A stretch of 64,000 nucleotides of DNA, taken from Heterodera schachtii (lineage: Eukaryota > Nematoda > Chromadorea > Rhabditida > Heteroderidae). Location of the stretch: NCBI GenBank assembly GCA_023374025.1, contig SIJG01000086.1, positions 344,652 through 408,651 on the forward strand, given 5' to 3'. A program made the translations under genes and the position numbers. Below are positions 22,374-34,093 of this stretch, one piece after another. The notes under the pieces were generated by a model. It searched no databases and was not told the origin of the DNA. It worked only from the letters and a program-made list of their open reading frames with translations. The first letter of the stretch is position 1. Each line of letters opens with the position of its first letter.

Positions 22374-22977
22374 TTTCTTTTTTTTTTTATTAAACATGAT
22401 ATAAATTTCAAAATAATTCATTTGCTCCATTTTATTGTATGAAATTAATTTAACTAATAATTAATATAATTCTAATTTGTTATTTCCAAAGTTTATTTGT
22501 ATATTACTTTATACTCTTAACCACTCTGATACATCCAAATATCTGCTATAAAATTTTTTATTAGAATATTAAGTAATAAATAAACGATTTTCTAATTTAA
22601 TACATTTATTTTTGCAAATTTTTTTATTTATTTATAGAAATTTATAGGGTTTTCATTTATTTAAAAATTCCCTTATGGATAATATTTTAAATTTAAATGA
22701 TGATTGGTTTAAGCGATCAATGTATTTTGTCTATTTTTTGATTTTTAAAAACCTTATTTTACTTATTTATAGTTAATTTTGTTATTTTAGCTAATTTTCA
22801 ATGCATAATTATTGGTGCTTTCTTTTCATTTCTCATAAATTTTAAACAATTTTGTTGTATAAGTGAAGTAGAAATTTTGTTTTTTATTTTTAAAATAATA
22901 TATTAAATGTAATCACTTTATTTTAAAATATAATATCTAACAAAATTTAAATAATTAATTATAGATCATTTATTGTT

Positions 22978-23175
22978 ATGCCTTTTTCACATTTTTCATA
23001 CCTATTTTATAAATTTTGGTGCTTAAAAGTCCGGCTACAGCTTTCCAATTGGAAAAGCTTAATAAGTGATTTTAATGTTGGTTTTTGCACTAAGAAATTT
23101 TCTTTATTTTTTAAATTTTTCTTTAATATTATTTATTGTTTGAACAAAGTGAGGTACTATCAATTATTTTATTAA
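22978..23175 (+). CDS. ATG-initiated ORF of 65 codons, unknown product
   Basis: It starts MPFSHFSYLFYKFWCLKVRL and continues QLSNWKSLISDFNVGFCTKK before a phenylalanine-rich tail ending YYQLFY. The middle third has good composition and the tail resembles background. There is no upstream acceptor or recognisable domain. Confidence 0.3.
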   Translation: MPFSHFSYLFYKFWCLKVRLQLSNWKSLISDFNVGFCTKKFSLFFKFFFNIIYCLNKVRYYQLFY

Positions 23176-24447
23176 GAAATAATAAAACTATAAAGATTGA
23201 AAAAATTTTCCGAATTTAAATGTTCTATGAAATTGAAAAATTGTTAGAAACAAAGGTTTCACACCACCCAGCCTCCATGATTATTTTTTTAAATCTGTAT
23301 TTTTTTTTAAAAGGTACAAATGTTCAATGGTTTAGTTAAATGCATTTCAAATGATTCCGAGGTAAAGCTCACAAATATTCAGGCAAGAATATTTTTGTAA
23401 ATAGAAATTAATTATAAATTTTAGAAATAACATAAAGAACCGCTGTGTTTAAACCAAAGTTTTTATTTTAAAAAATTGTAATTTAGTTAACCAATAAATT
23501 TTTGGCTAATTAACTTGCAAAATGCAATTATTTGATGCCTTATGTTTGAGTTACATGGTTCATAATTAATTTTTGAAAATTCTTTATTTTTGGTTCACTA
23601 CATTAATTATATGATTTTTTAAATCAAATTTTTAAAATACACAAAACATTCAGTGAGATATTTTATTATTACTTTATAATTTTACTTCATTTATTTTGTT
23701 CTTTGTTTCATAATAATTATTAAAAAATAAAAATAAACGCTCAAGCATTTCTTCTAAATTGGCTTATGTGTATTTAAATGTAAAAATTTATTCTATTTTA
23801 TTTATAAAATTTTTATTTTAATAAGTTTAAATTGACATAATTATTAAATAATATGTTTTATGTTACTTTATAAATTACAATTAATTTTTAGTTCAGTTTT
23901 TCTTTACTTTGAAATCTTTTAATTTTTGTCACAATTTTTTAATCTAACGGAAGCTTTTTGCTACTTTATACATTAACATTGTTATATATATATATATGTA
24001 AAATATGATTAAATATAATTAGCTTAATTTTATTTTCTTTATTTTCTTCATGTCTTTTTGTTCCTTGATTGTCGACACTGGTAAGGACACATTTTATTAT
24101 TTAATATGATTTAAAGATTGTAGGATCAACTGGTTAATATGGCTTGAGGTACGGGCCTCTTTTTTAAACATACAAAAATCTGATCATGTAAATTATAGTA
24201 AATTTAAAGATTTTGTAATTATGATATTTCTTGTTGATATATTTGGTTAATTTAACAAAACCCAATCCTTTGGAATTATATAATTTTATTTATTAATAAG
24301 TTACTACAATTTAATAAACAACTCTTAAATTTTAATTTGTTAAAAATAAATGAGGTAATAATTAAAAGTTTATTGATTTGGACCAAAATATAAACAATTT
24401 TTCATCAATATTTTCATATTTGTGGTTTTTAAAAAAACGCCCTTTTT
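23176..24447. other. T-rich stretch containing one member of a dispersed repeat
   Basis: No gene. The segment at about 23990-24160 resembles 26370-26540 (shared TATTTTCTT, ATTTTATTATTTA and a following TTATAAAG/TTTAAAG), so it is a diverged repeat. GTAAGGACAC at 24081 resembles a donor. Confidence 0.4.
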
Positions 24448-24591
24448 ATGTTTTTTTTTGAATTAACAACTCCACCCCATTTAAAGAACTTAATTTCTGC
24501 CTTTCTTGACAACTATTCTGCCTTTTTGTTGAAGCGTCAAGCTCGTGTAGATCAATTCCGTAAGTATTTAACCAATTTAATTGATTTTTAA
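24448..24591 (+). CDS. Small ORF or first exon with embedded splice donor
   Basis: ATG 24448 to TAA 24589 gives 47 codons: MFFFELTTPPHLKNLISAFL, then DNYSAFLLKRQARVDQFRKY and LTNLIDF. The composition is strikingly non-random for this DNA (P, H, R, Q, V, D) and reads like a helical protein segment. A consensus donor CCGTAAGTATTT at about 24558-24569 would end a first exon after ARVDQF. The product is unknown. Confidence 0.4.
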   Translation: MFFFELTTPPHLKNLISAFLDNYSAFLLKRQARVDQFRKYLTNLIDF

Positions 24592-25379
24592 TTCTTTTAC
24601 ATTAATCATTTTCGTCAATAATAATTAATTTTGAATTGTCACATTCATGTGACCCTCTGAGCGCAAATATTTTTGAATGCTTCAGTAAATAAATAAATAA
24701 ATTTTACAACATGTTATTTTTTTAGAATTTGTTTATGAAATTATCAACAAAAACACTCTAATAAAATAATTGTATGCTTAATAATTTTTCATGCAATTTT
24801 TAGTAATTAAATTCACTTTATTTAATGGGCCTGCTAAATCGTAATTTATTTATTTTCTGAAGATAAAATATATGTTTAATCACTTTAGTTTGAAGCTTGC
24901 ATTTTTATTTTTTATTTTTAATTGTCAATTTTGTCTCTATCGTTTTCATTTTATTGTACTCGTGCTTTCTTTTAAGTTTGTTGTTTTCGGTTTCTTATTA
25001 GTATTTTTGGAACGAAATATTGCATTAATTTCTCTTTTTTTTTAGTTTTTTGAGTATTTTCAAATGTTTATTTAAGCTTTCTTTTTAAATATAAAAGAAT
25101 TACTTTGATTCCGCTGGAAATGCTGATTAATCATTGATTGTTTCTAATGTAAATAATTCCAATCAGTCAAATATAATATAATTAATTGAACTTTTTTAGA
25201 AATTCAAGAGCAACACCTGAAACTGAAATAAAACAGATAAGTTTTGTCAAACAACATAAATTTTATGTTACTTAAATGATTTATAAATTTGTAAATTTAA
25301 TGATTTTCTATTGTTCATTTGAACTTGTTTCGCTGCTTCAGTGTTTATTATCGGAGTTTTGAAACTAATATAAATTTAT

Positions 25380-25604
25380 ATGAAAGATGTTCTTTTCTGC
25401 ATTCATTTTCAAAAATATAAAATTGTATCAGCATTCTTGGATTTGCTCACTTTTACTCAGATAAATTTTGCTTTCATGCTAATTGATATTTCTTTTGAAT
25501 TTTTGTTTTATAAACATTTAAAAAATTTTATAATCTATTTTCGTTATTTTATAAACTTTGTTTTTGTTAAACTATTTATAAAGATTTTAATTTATTTTCA
25601 CTAA
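25380..25604 (+). CDS. ATG-initiated ORF of 74 codons, unknown product
   Basis: It starts MKDVLFCIHFQKYKIVSAFL and continues DLLTFTQINFAFMLIDISFE. The last 30 residues are F/I/Y-rich like background. It could hold two membrane segments (residues 15-50) or be chance. No acceptor or domain is recognised. Confidence 0.3.
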   Translation: MKDVLFCIHFQKYKIVSAFLDLLTFTQINFAFMLIDISFEFLFYKHLKNFIIYFRYFINFVFVKLFIKILIYFH

Positions 25605-28600
25605 TAATTTTTATCAATCGAATATTAAAACACTGTGTTTTCACATTCACAATGAAAAACAAGCGAAATTAATTTATAGAAAATTTAATATAAAAAAAGC
25701 ATTAATAAATCTTTTTTTATTAATTCAATGTGTGATTTTATCGACTATTAGTGGCGCGGTAAAATAAATGTTGTTTGATGAATAATGGTAATTATTTATT
25801 TTTATTTTTTATTTAGTCATAAATTCGGTTTTAATTTTATGTTGTTTTAAATTATTGTATGGCTTTTATTTAGTTTGTTTTTCAAAATTCAAAAAAATAT
25901 ACCGATTTATTGAGTTATTCTGATGAATTATTTAACATATACTTGGGAAATATGTTTACACCTAATTAAATTTTGAGTTAATTTATAAATAAACAATTTA
26001 GTAAATTTTATTTACTTCAGCTACTTGATTTAGTAAAGAGCTTCACGAAATATTTGATGACGATCAAATTTCATTAAAAATTTTTATTATTATATTACTC
26101 ATTCTTGTATATAAAGTAAATTATTTTTCGATTTTAAATAAAAAATTTTGAAACTAATTATGGTAAATTTATTCATTTCGTATTGCATTTTGCAATGGAA
26201 TGAAAAGGATTATAAATGCAACTATACATTCTTTGATATTATTACTTATTTTTTCGTTTCAGTTATATTTTAATTATTTATAAAATTTGAGTTTTACAAT
26301 TGTTCAGAATAGTTAATTTCATATAATTTTTCATGCAAAAATTGTAATTTTGTTTATTTTGTTTTTATCTTCCTTACAAGATATTATTAAATTTAATTAC
26401 TTACTTTTTTATTTTCATTATTTTCTTGGTGCCTTTTCTTCATTGGTTGCAGATACTTGGGGAGAACTCATTTTATTATTTATATGTTATAAAGTTTTTT
26501 GAATCAACCTGATTAAGAAAAATTAAATAGGTTCGCGAATTAAGAAATTTATATTAATAAATTAAACATTTATTAAAAATTAAAAATAATTTTAATTTTT
26601 TATTTCATTTACAAAGCAACTTCTTTAATACTGCTTTATATTAAACAAAATATGTTCCTAGTAATAATTTATTAATATAAACCATTAGTGTTATTTGAGT
26701 TGGATATACAATATTCTCAAAGATGATGTGTTCTTTAGCCCAAAAATGAGGTAATTTTTTTTTTGTTGAATGTTTATTCCGTTGGTGCTTATTATTCTTT
26801 ACAAATATTTCGGTGTTTATATTCTAATTATTATTTTTATATATTTTATAAACATACTCAACTTATATTTCATGAACTGATTAAATTAATAATCTTAAAA
26901 ACAAAGTGAATATGATATTTCTTGTTGATAGATTTACTTTTATTTAATTTAGTATAACAAAAATCAAATGAATTTATGTACTTGTCGTAAGTCTGGTTAA
27001 AAAAGTATGAAAACCAAAATAAGTAAAAGGTTATTTTAATCTTTAAATATTTTTTGAATATTAGTATAAAATTTTGAAAAAAACGATTATTAAATTTATT
27101 TTTATTATTAAAAATTTATCTTAATACTTTCTTTTTTTATAAAAAAAATTTATTTGCGTTTAATAGTTCTTTTTTATATGACCTTCATGGTCCTCGATTT
27201 CGAACATTTCTTCATGTATTGCTCTTACATGTATTAATTGTTTTTTAATTTTAATACATTTATCTTAATTATATATTTTTTAAAATTATTATTCTAATTT
27301 AACAAATTTCTTTAAAACATTAGAAGATTTAAAACAAAACAAAATATATTTGAATATTAATGTTAACATAATAATCATTTTCTGGTATTTTAATTTATAA
27401 ATTTAATCACATTAGTATAAAGATCCCTTGTTGTGTAGACGAAATTTTTATCTTATGTAGCTTCTTCTCATTTTTGAAGTTTAATATTATTTGCTTGTTT
27501 TTCATTAATTAAAAAAAATAAAATTGTCTTATACGGAGCTTAATGGAAATACAATTTTCGTATTTTATTATTTGACAAATTTAACCTTACGATTTATGAT
27601 TTTATAAAGTAAATTTAATTAAATATCAGTTCATTAAATAGAATTGACATAAAGGTGAATTTTTAAGCAGTTATCTTAACTTTTGCATTATTTAACTAAT
27701 TTTATTTCCATGCGGATTTCAGTTTTAATGTGAGAATTTGCCCATATTCATTTAATTAATTTATTCGTACCTATATTCTTAATTAGTTCTTTCCATGGTA
27801 TATATTTATGACATTCATTGTTTATGAAGAATTAAGATTTATAATGTAGCATTGCCCTAAATTTAACTAATTTTTAGATATTGTCTTCTGATGTTGAACA
27901 ATTATTTATGTTCTTTAATATTTAAATCATTATTTCTATTTATTAGAAATTATTCAGAGTTATCACTATTGTCTCAACGGACAGAAGCTAAGTAGCTCTA
28001 AGTAGATAAAGGGCCGGCATTCATTCAGTTTTAATAATAAAGTATTTTTTAAATTTTTATTTTTATCTCATATATTTTCTTTCGATATTAAATTTTAATG
28101 ATTAATTATATAAAATTTATTTATATTTTTGTTTGTAATAAAATTTTTGAATTTGATTTATTTATGTGTAAATCTTCCATATTATCGACAGTTTATAAAC
28201 TTCTTTTATAAAATATTATTTGCGTTAACACTGAATTATTTTTATCTTTTCCCATAAAATATATTTCATATTATGAACCGTTTTATTAGCGATTTTATGG
28301 TCATAATTAAATAATTTGACTACTTTAACGGCAAAATTAAAATGCAATTGTCAACTATTTTTGTGTCATTAAAATTATTTCAGTATTTTATTTGATGAAT
28401 TAATTGCTTTGTTTAAAATGTACCGGTTCATAGTTCACACGTCGATTCTTCTTCTTTAGATTACTGAGCTATGAACGAACAATGATGTTCAAAAATTTTA
28501 AGGGAAATTATTTAATCTGGGCTTGGCCCAAACAAATTAGTTCTAAAATGTTCAATTAGCACTTATTTTAAATTTTTAGATTATATATTTTTTATAAATA

Positions 28601-28702
28601 TTAATTTAAAATACCACTCTTCATTACTTTTATGTTTGAAAAATTTGCCAAATTAAAAAATCCTCAATAAAATATTAAATTAGCAGAATGATGATCTATT
28701 AA
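25605..28702. other. T-rich stretch made largely of diverged dispersed repeats
   Basis: No gene is supported. Two parts have visible relatives: 26370-26540 matches 23990-24160, and 28190-28450 matches 37840-38120 (shared AAAATATTATTTGC and GTTCATA..GTCGATTC). The rest is featureless. Confidence 0.45.
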
Positions 28703-28719
28703 AAATTTTCCGATGACAG

Positions 28720-28818
28720 CCAAAAACTAGTCAACGAGATGAGATGCCCTTTCATTTCCACGAATTCGAAGTTTTAAAAATTCTCATATTTTTTAACATC
28801 CTTAAACAAAAATATTAA
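28720..28818 (+). CDS. Candidate terminal exon at a composition boundary
   Basis: After TTTTCCGATGACAG (ending 28719) the frame reads PKTSQRDEMPFHFHEFEVLK then ILIFFNILKQKY, stop TAA 28816-28818. An overlapping frame at 28703-28777 (KFSDDSQKLVNEMRCPFIS) is just as good. Both are on the plus strand, exactly where the plus strand switches from T-rich to A-rich, and they face the minus-strand ORF at 28886. The product is unknown. Confidence 0.3.
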   Translation, partial: PKTSQRDEMPFHFHEFEVLKILIFFNILKQKY

Positions 28819-28885
28819 GCAAGAAAATAATTGTTTAAATAAGAATTTAATAAAAATATTCGCCTAAAATATTTATTCACGAATT

Positions 28886-29035
28886 TTAATTAAATTGGCA
28901 TTTAGATGTATAACCTATAAGATTGTTTCCGAGACCATTTTTTGAAAATTTTATTTCGTAAAAGCTTGTCGACAATAGAGAACGGCAAATCAACATTTTT
29001 CTCTTAGCGAACATTGTTTTAATAAATATCAACAT
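28886..29035 (-). CDS. Small minus-strand ORF, unknown product
   Basis: The 49-codon ATG-to-TAA frame begins MLIFIKTMFAKRKMLICRSL and continues LSTSFYEIKF, SKNGLGNNLIGYTSKCQFN. The second half is polar and glycine-containing, unlike background. A perfect 10-bp hairpin (29024-29049) overlaps its first ATG, and a second ATG (MFAKRK) follows seven codons later. It converges on the plus-strand candidate ending at 28818. No family is recognised. Confidence 0.35.
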   Translation of the reverse strand: MLIFIKTMFAKRKMLICRSLLSTSFYEIKFSKNGLGNNLIGYTSKCQFN

Positions 29036-29049
29036 TGAAGTTGATATTT
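29024..29049. repeat. Perfect hairpin, 10-bp stem
   Basis: AAATATCAAC and GTTGATATTT flank a six-base loop. Further copies of ATATCAACAT follow at about 29055-29095, so the unit is repeated three times within 75 bp. It could be a hairpin in the 5' end of the minus-strand ORF or just a local repeat. Confidence 0.6.
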
Positions 29050-29122
29050 ACTTAATATCAACATACATTATGACATCAACATAATATCATGCTATTTTAA
29101 AATTGGGATAATTTTTTAAAAT

Positions 29123-29218
29123 TTAAAGCAATTTAAAAAAAATGATTTTTGGCGGAAAAATAAAATGAGGAGAGAGATAACAGAAAAGTGAGAGGGTGTT
29201 AAATTCAGCTCCAGTCAT
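29123..29218 (-). CDS. Very small minus-strand ORF, unknown product
   Basis: The frame of 31 codons starts MTGAEFNTLSLFCYLSPHFI and ends FPPKIIFFKLL. It is in the same orientation as, and just upstream of, the 28886-29035 ORF. Composition is above background for the first 20 residues only. Confidence 0.2.
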   Translation of the reverse strand: MTGAEFNTLSLFCYLSPHFIFPPKIIFFKLL

Positions 29219-29805
29219 ACAAAAGCATTTTTAGTAAAGAATAAATAAAAATTAAATTAAAAGAGACTGTTATGGGAAGAGATTAAATAATAAATAAAAC
29301 ATAAGAAATTTAAAAATAAAATAAAAACTATGAAAATGAGCAGGTCAATGCAAATATAGAAGAAGAATCTAAAATTTAAATTACAAGTCATCCCGTACGT
29401 GTCGTTATTATATGAAAATTAAAACAATAAAAGTTGAAAAATAACATTGAAGCTAAACTAATACATTAAGTTCATAATGCATACTTTAAAAACAAAACAA
29501 AAAATCATAGAGGAAATTTATAAAATATGAATAGACAAGTAAAATTTGTTCATCGTTCTAAAGACAAAAAAAATTATTATAACTATTAATGGAAATGCAA
29601 AGATTTAATAAATTATAACTGACAATAAGATTTGTTTATAACCAAAATATTTTTGTCATTTTATATATAATTTTAAACCTAAATATACTGGCAACTGCAT
29701 TCAATTGACACCCTACAGATTGTGCATGAATTTTTAATTTAAGTAAAAAATAAATCATTCAATGATTAACCAGTTGCATAAATTGTAAAAAAATCATATT
29801 ATGTT

Positions 29806-29921
29806 TCAGAGGTAAATTGAAAAATCTGTAAAAAATCTATAATTACTAATCGGCTTGCATATAGTTTTGTCAATATCATTTGAATGCAAAGACCCCCGTG
29901 CAAGCTTTTTAATTAGGTAAT
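29806..29921 (-). CDS. Candidate terminal exon, 37 residues, unknown product
   Basis: Behind the acceptor ATTTTTTGGTAATTCAG (minus strand) the frame reads YLIKKLARGSLHSNDIDKTI, then CKPISNYRFFTDFSIYL, ending TGA 29806-29808. The frame is also open 6 codons upstream of the acceptor. The mix of charged and polar residues is strong for this DNA. The acceptor region forms GGTAAT TCAG ATTACC, a short hairpin. The product is unknown. Confidence 0.4.
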
Positions 29922-30643
29922 CTGAATTACCAAAAAATTATTCATGTTTGCCGAAAACAAGAAAAATATTTAAATAAAATAAAAATGTTAAAATATTTTT
30001 AAATTTTATTTCAGTAAAAAAAATTAGCGCAATTAACTGTTATAATATTAATTTAATTGATTACTTTTGATAAAATATCAAAAAATTCCTGTTATAAGTT
30101 TTTAATTTTCAACCTAATTATTAAAACGAAAAATGCAATAAATATAATAGTAATTACTTAAATTATTTATCTAATATCCAAATTATAATCAAGGTCAAAA
30201 TTAATTATTGACCAAAATTAAATAAAGTATTAACGCATTTATATGAATTATAAATCAAAATTTTAATAAATTTAAAAAATAAAATTAAAAAATAAATGAA
30301 TAAATCGAACACATAATTAAGAACTTAAATAGCGACAGGTACAACATTTAACATTCGATTGAAGAGATCATTTTTCAACAAAAAACAAAACGATTTTGCA
30401 AAAAAATCATTAATCTTTTGATAGACGGATTAATAGAATAAGGCCAAACAAATTGCCCATCCTATGGTCATTTTGGCTAATTAATAATTACCCATTTGAT
30501 TAATTTTTAATTTGTTATTTAAATTAGTTTTCGTAATAAGATGGAGCTTAGAAGCAAAAAGATAAAACAATTAAACTTCATCATCATTGGCTTCGGCTTC
30601 CACTCGAGTTTCAGTTTGAAATTGCACAGTGTCTGCTTATTAC
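29922..30643. other. A-rich stretch with weak minus-strand patches
   Basis: At 30325-30429 (minus) the frame SVYQKINDFFAKSFCFLLKN then DLFNRMLNVVPVAI is open for 34 codons. At 30571-30632 (minus) an acidic tail (TVQFQTETRVEAEANDDEV) follows AATAAGCAG. Neither has a partner exon. Nothing else is seen. Confidence 0.3.
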
Positions 30644-30756
30644 CGAAACCATTGACAGACAATTAATATGCCCTGATAAAATATCAATTTGTTATAGCAA
30701 AATGTGTCCTGAGTCGGATTGAAAAGCGCAATAACATGTTTTTTCCTACGGTTTAC
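30644..30756 (-). CDS. Candidate internal exon with acceptor and donor
   Basis: On the minus strand TTTTTGAATTTAAG precedes GTAAACCGTAGG, and the exon ends TTTCG before the donor GTAATAAG. The 37-codon frame reads VNRRKKHVIALFNPTQDTFC, then YNKLIFYQGILIVCQWF. GC is raised across the exon. Alternative plus-strand frames are open too. The product is not recognised and no neighbouring exon of matching phase was found. Confidence 0.35.
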
Positions 30757-31002
30757 CTTAAATTCAAAAATGAAAATTTAAAATTAAAAAAGATTCATTT
30801 TTTCAAATTGAATGAAAAGATATAAACATTAAATGATGATAAACTCAATTAATTTTAATTAAAAATACAGTTTTTCTCAATTTTTCCCTAAGAAATTTAA
30901 AAATGAATTTATCACAAGTTTATGAAATAACATTAATTTAGAAAAAATAAATAAAATAATTATGATTAGAAGATGGAATACTGCAATTTAATTTGTAAAT
31001 GT

Positions 31003-32017
31003 TTAAGGCACCTTAATAAATCGCGAGAATAAATAAAAAAAGGGCACAAAAAATAGAATGCACTTACTTTGATTGTTGGGCACTAAATATTTTAAAAATT
31101 AAAAAACTGAAAATAACAAGTTGCAAAAAGATTTTTTTTTAATTTTTGATTTGAAATAAGTAATTTATTTAATACTTGGTCATTTAAAAACAAGAAATAA
31201 TTAGAAAAATATATAAGAAAAAAGTATGAGAATAAAATAATTCATGCACACAAAAAAAGAATATATATAAATAAATGGATTTTCTCAACAACTATTTTCA
31301 TATGATCTTTATTTTTGGTGAACCAACATCAAAATAAAATATATTATTTATTAAACTAACGGAATAATTTAATCAAAAATTTACCATCGTTTTAAATTTA
31401 AAGTCATGAAAAATTATAGATAAATATATTGTTTAAAATTTTTAAACACCAAAACTGTAACACAGATCTTTCCGAATCAGAGCTTTATTTTAAAAACCAT
31501 TTAAAAGTAACATTGCAAAATCTATTTGTATTAATAAACAAAAATATATATTAAAAAATTTTGAATTTTAAATTAATAATAAAAATTAAAATTAATAATT
31601 AAATTAATAAAAATTTAATCTCATAAAAAAGCGAATAAAAGAAAAAGTTAAAAATATTAAGTGAGTTTAAAACCGACCAACATTCTTTTGCAAAACCCTA
31701 CCAATTTCCATTAGAAAAAAGGAAGAAAAGAATTATTATCAATAATTTTCATTTTTTATCTAATTTTCTATGAAAAAATATATATTAAATTCTATTTGGG
31801 AATGAATAATAAAGAACTGACTAATTTATTTGTTCTAATATTTTACATGTTATGATTTATACAATTTTGAGAAACATAATAATATCTGTTACATGTTGTA
31901 TAAATAAAAAAAAAGAATATTTCATGCATTTAATTTTTTATATATAATATTGTATCCAATAAAGAATTAATATAAACTAACCAATAATAAAATTACTAAA
32001 TTTTATATAATACATAA
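31003..32017. other. A-rich stretch with short minus-strand patches
   Basis: At 31003-31098 (minus) FLKYLVPNNQSKCILFFVPF then SRFIKVP is open and contains a GTAAGTGC donor-like site. At about 31674-31718 (minus) a 14-codon MEIGRVLQKNVGRF frame occurs. These are isolated and weak. Confidence 0.25.
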
Positions 32018-32206
32018 GTGTTTGAGGTGTCAAATATTTTCTATTTGGTGGCATTTAACGGATGTTATTTCGTAATGAATGTGTCTAATGAAGGAAATTA
32101 TGAACCTGTTAAGAATATGTTGTTTGATTTAGAGAATCCAAATTTTATAATTTGTTTTGAGAAATTAAATATGAAAAAATATTTAAAATTTATATTACAT
32201 TTTTAA
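32018..32206 (+). CDS. Open frame of 62 codons on the plus strand, unknown product
   Basis: The frame opens after TAA with FEVSNIFYLVAFNGCYFVMN and continues NVSNEGNYEPVKNMLFDLEN, PNFIICFEKLN, before a basic tail. The first ATG is at about 32075. Residues such as G, E, D and P in the middle are unusual for local noise. It is locally T/G-rich inside an A-rich block. No acceptor of good quality and no known domain. Confidence 0.3.
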   Translation: MFEVSNIFYLVAFNGCYFVMNVSNEGNYEPVKNMLFDLENPNFIICFEKLNMKKYLKFILHF

Positions 32207-32628
32207 ATACTAAATTACAAGCTATTAAAACATGCTCTAGAATTAGGAAAAAAAGTTTGTTCGTTTTTCTCGGTTTGTTACTTAGGATAATTCTTAGCTT
32301 CTCAATCAGATAACATTGAATAAAATTAGTAATTATTTTTTATCAATGTTAATGAAAGAATCAAATTATTTAAAATACATTCAACAAATTAAATAAAATA
32401 TTATTATTTATAGTAAAAAATATATTAAATCATTAGATTTAAAAGCAATTTATCTGCTTAAATTATTTCATCTTATTCCAAAGCATCAGTTGAATTTTTC
32501 TATATTATAAAGCACAATAATGTTATACGGTAATGAATTAGCTCCGTTTATTTCCTTAAATTAATTAAAAAATCATCCTTTCTAAATATACATGAAAGTT
32601 TTCCTATTTTAATTCAATACATAAATAA

Positions 32629-32781
32629 TTAGATTGCGTAGTTTTGTTGATCCCCCATTTTATTTAAGCTTGTCCATTGAAAAATCATGGTCTCCTTGCC
32701 AGGAGTAATTTGAGTAAAATTACTTGAACAAAAAAGAAAGAAGCAATTAAAACATATTTTATATCCAAAAATTTTCTTTCT
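32629..32781 (-). CDS. Candidate exon of 50 codons, unknown product
   Basis: The minus-strand frame reads RKKIFGYKICFNCFFLFCSS, NFTQITPGKETMIFQWTSLN and KMGDQQNYAI, ending TAA 32629-32631. An in-frame ATG gives MIFQWTSLNKMGDQQNYAI. The C-terminal half is clearly polar. The sense strand is T-rich here. It could be a terminal exon, but the upstream splice site is not identified. Unknown family. Confidence 0.35.
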   Translation of the reverse strand, partial: RKKIFGYKICFNCFFLFCSSNFTQITPGKETMIFQWTSLNKMGDQQNYAI

Positions 32782-33997
32782 TTAACAAAAATAGATACCT
32801 ATAAAAAATTAATAATTAAAACAAAGCATACAAAAAATAGGTGGTTAAATTTTTAATATTTTTGATTGAAATGTAAAATAAAAATTTAAATAAATAAGAA
32901 AAAGTTTTTTAACGATTGAAAACATAAACCGGCTCTATTGCTCGTGAAAATTGATTATAATTCTTCAAATTTTTTAAATTTTACCGAATAATAAAATATA
33001 AAACTAAATTTTTAAAACATAGAGACCATTTCACCTTATGAATGCTTTTCATGAGACCAAGAAAAATTTAAAAAACATTCGCAAGATTATGATTTTAACA
33101 ATAAAAAATTATAGAAATTAAAAATAAATAATTTTCGAAAAATAATCGACTCAATATCATGATATATTTATTTATTTATTAATTATTATAATTAAAATAA
33201 GAGGTATTAAAAACAGTAAAATAAATAAAGAAAAACAAATCTCAAACACACAAACTTATAAATTTTATTAATATTAAAATTTAAAATACTAAAAATAAAT
33301 ATTTATAAAAGAAAACTTAATGGTTGAACACCTGGATAATCGTGATTTTATTATGCATGAGAAGTGAATTTCAACAATTAAAAATATTGTATAAATTTAC
33401 TTAAAATTCTTAACTATATTTTCGTCAGCAAAATTACGATTTTTAAATAACCGACTAACTTAATTTTCCAACTGAGAGAATTTTAAAAATTTAAATTAAA
33501 AATATAATAAAAATTCTTAAATGAATTGTTAGTATATTAAAATACATGATTCCATTAAAAATAAATTAATATAGAAGGTTATTTATCAACATCAGACCAT
33601 TAAAACACTTTTTTTTTCTATTGCATCAAAAGCAATAAAATTGTGAAAATACACTCCTGAGGAATGATCCGAAAAAAAATTTCAGAAAATACACCCCTAA
33701 GAATTGAAAAATTTTCTCAAAAATAATCGCCAAATTCTAATTTGCTAAACATAATAATTCCTCTTTTTATTAATAAAAAAAACTTTGAAGCTTATAATAA
33801 TTAAATTTATTTAAATTGAAATGAATTCATTTCTGACAAACTCAAATGAAAAAAATATATGAAATTCTTTAATTTAAAAAAATTAATAAAAAATTTTTTA
33901 TAAAAAAATAATTTAAATTAAATTAAAAAATTAATTTAAAAAACAAACACTCTTTTAAATGAATTAAAAGCATTGAAAATTAACCCAAAAATTCATA
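32782..33997. other. A-rich stretch, little supported
   Basis: Minor minus-strand patches lie at 32909-32980 (QFSRAIEPVYVFNR) and about 33300-33410 (KSRLSRCSTIKF). At 33636-33712 an imperfect tandem pair, GAAAATACACTCCTGAGGAA and GAAAATACACCCCTAAGAAT, is visible. Confidence 0.35.
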
Positions 33998-34090
33998 TAA
34001 AATTAATGTACACAGTCAGGATTCGAACTCCCCCCCCCCCCCTCAGAATCCCCAATCACACAGGGATTCTAAGGTCTTAACGATGTCAAA
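33998..34090 (-). repeat. tRNA-derived repeat fragment with a 13-C run
   Basis: On the minus strand the B-box-like GAGTTCGAATCCTG is followed by ACTGTGTACATT, the same trailer as the fragment at 39.8 kb (CTGTGTACAAT). Upstream ATCCC TGTGTGATT GGGAT forms an anticodon-like stem. A run of 13 C (34030-34042 plus strand) interrupts it. Not a functional tRNA. Confidence 0.6.
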
Positions 34091-34093
34091 AGT

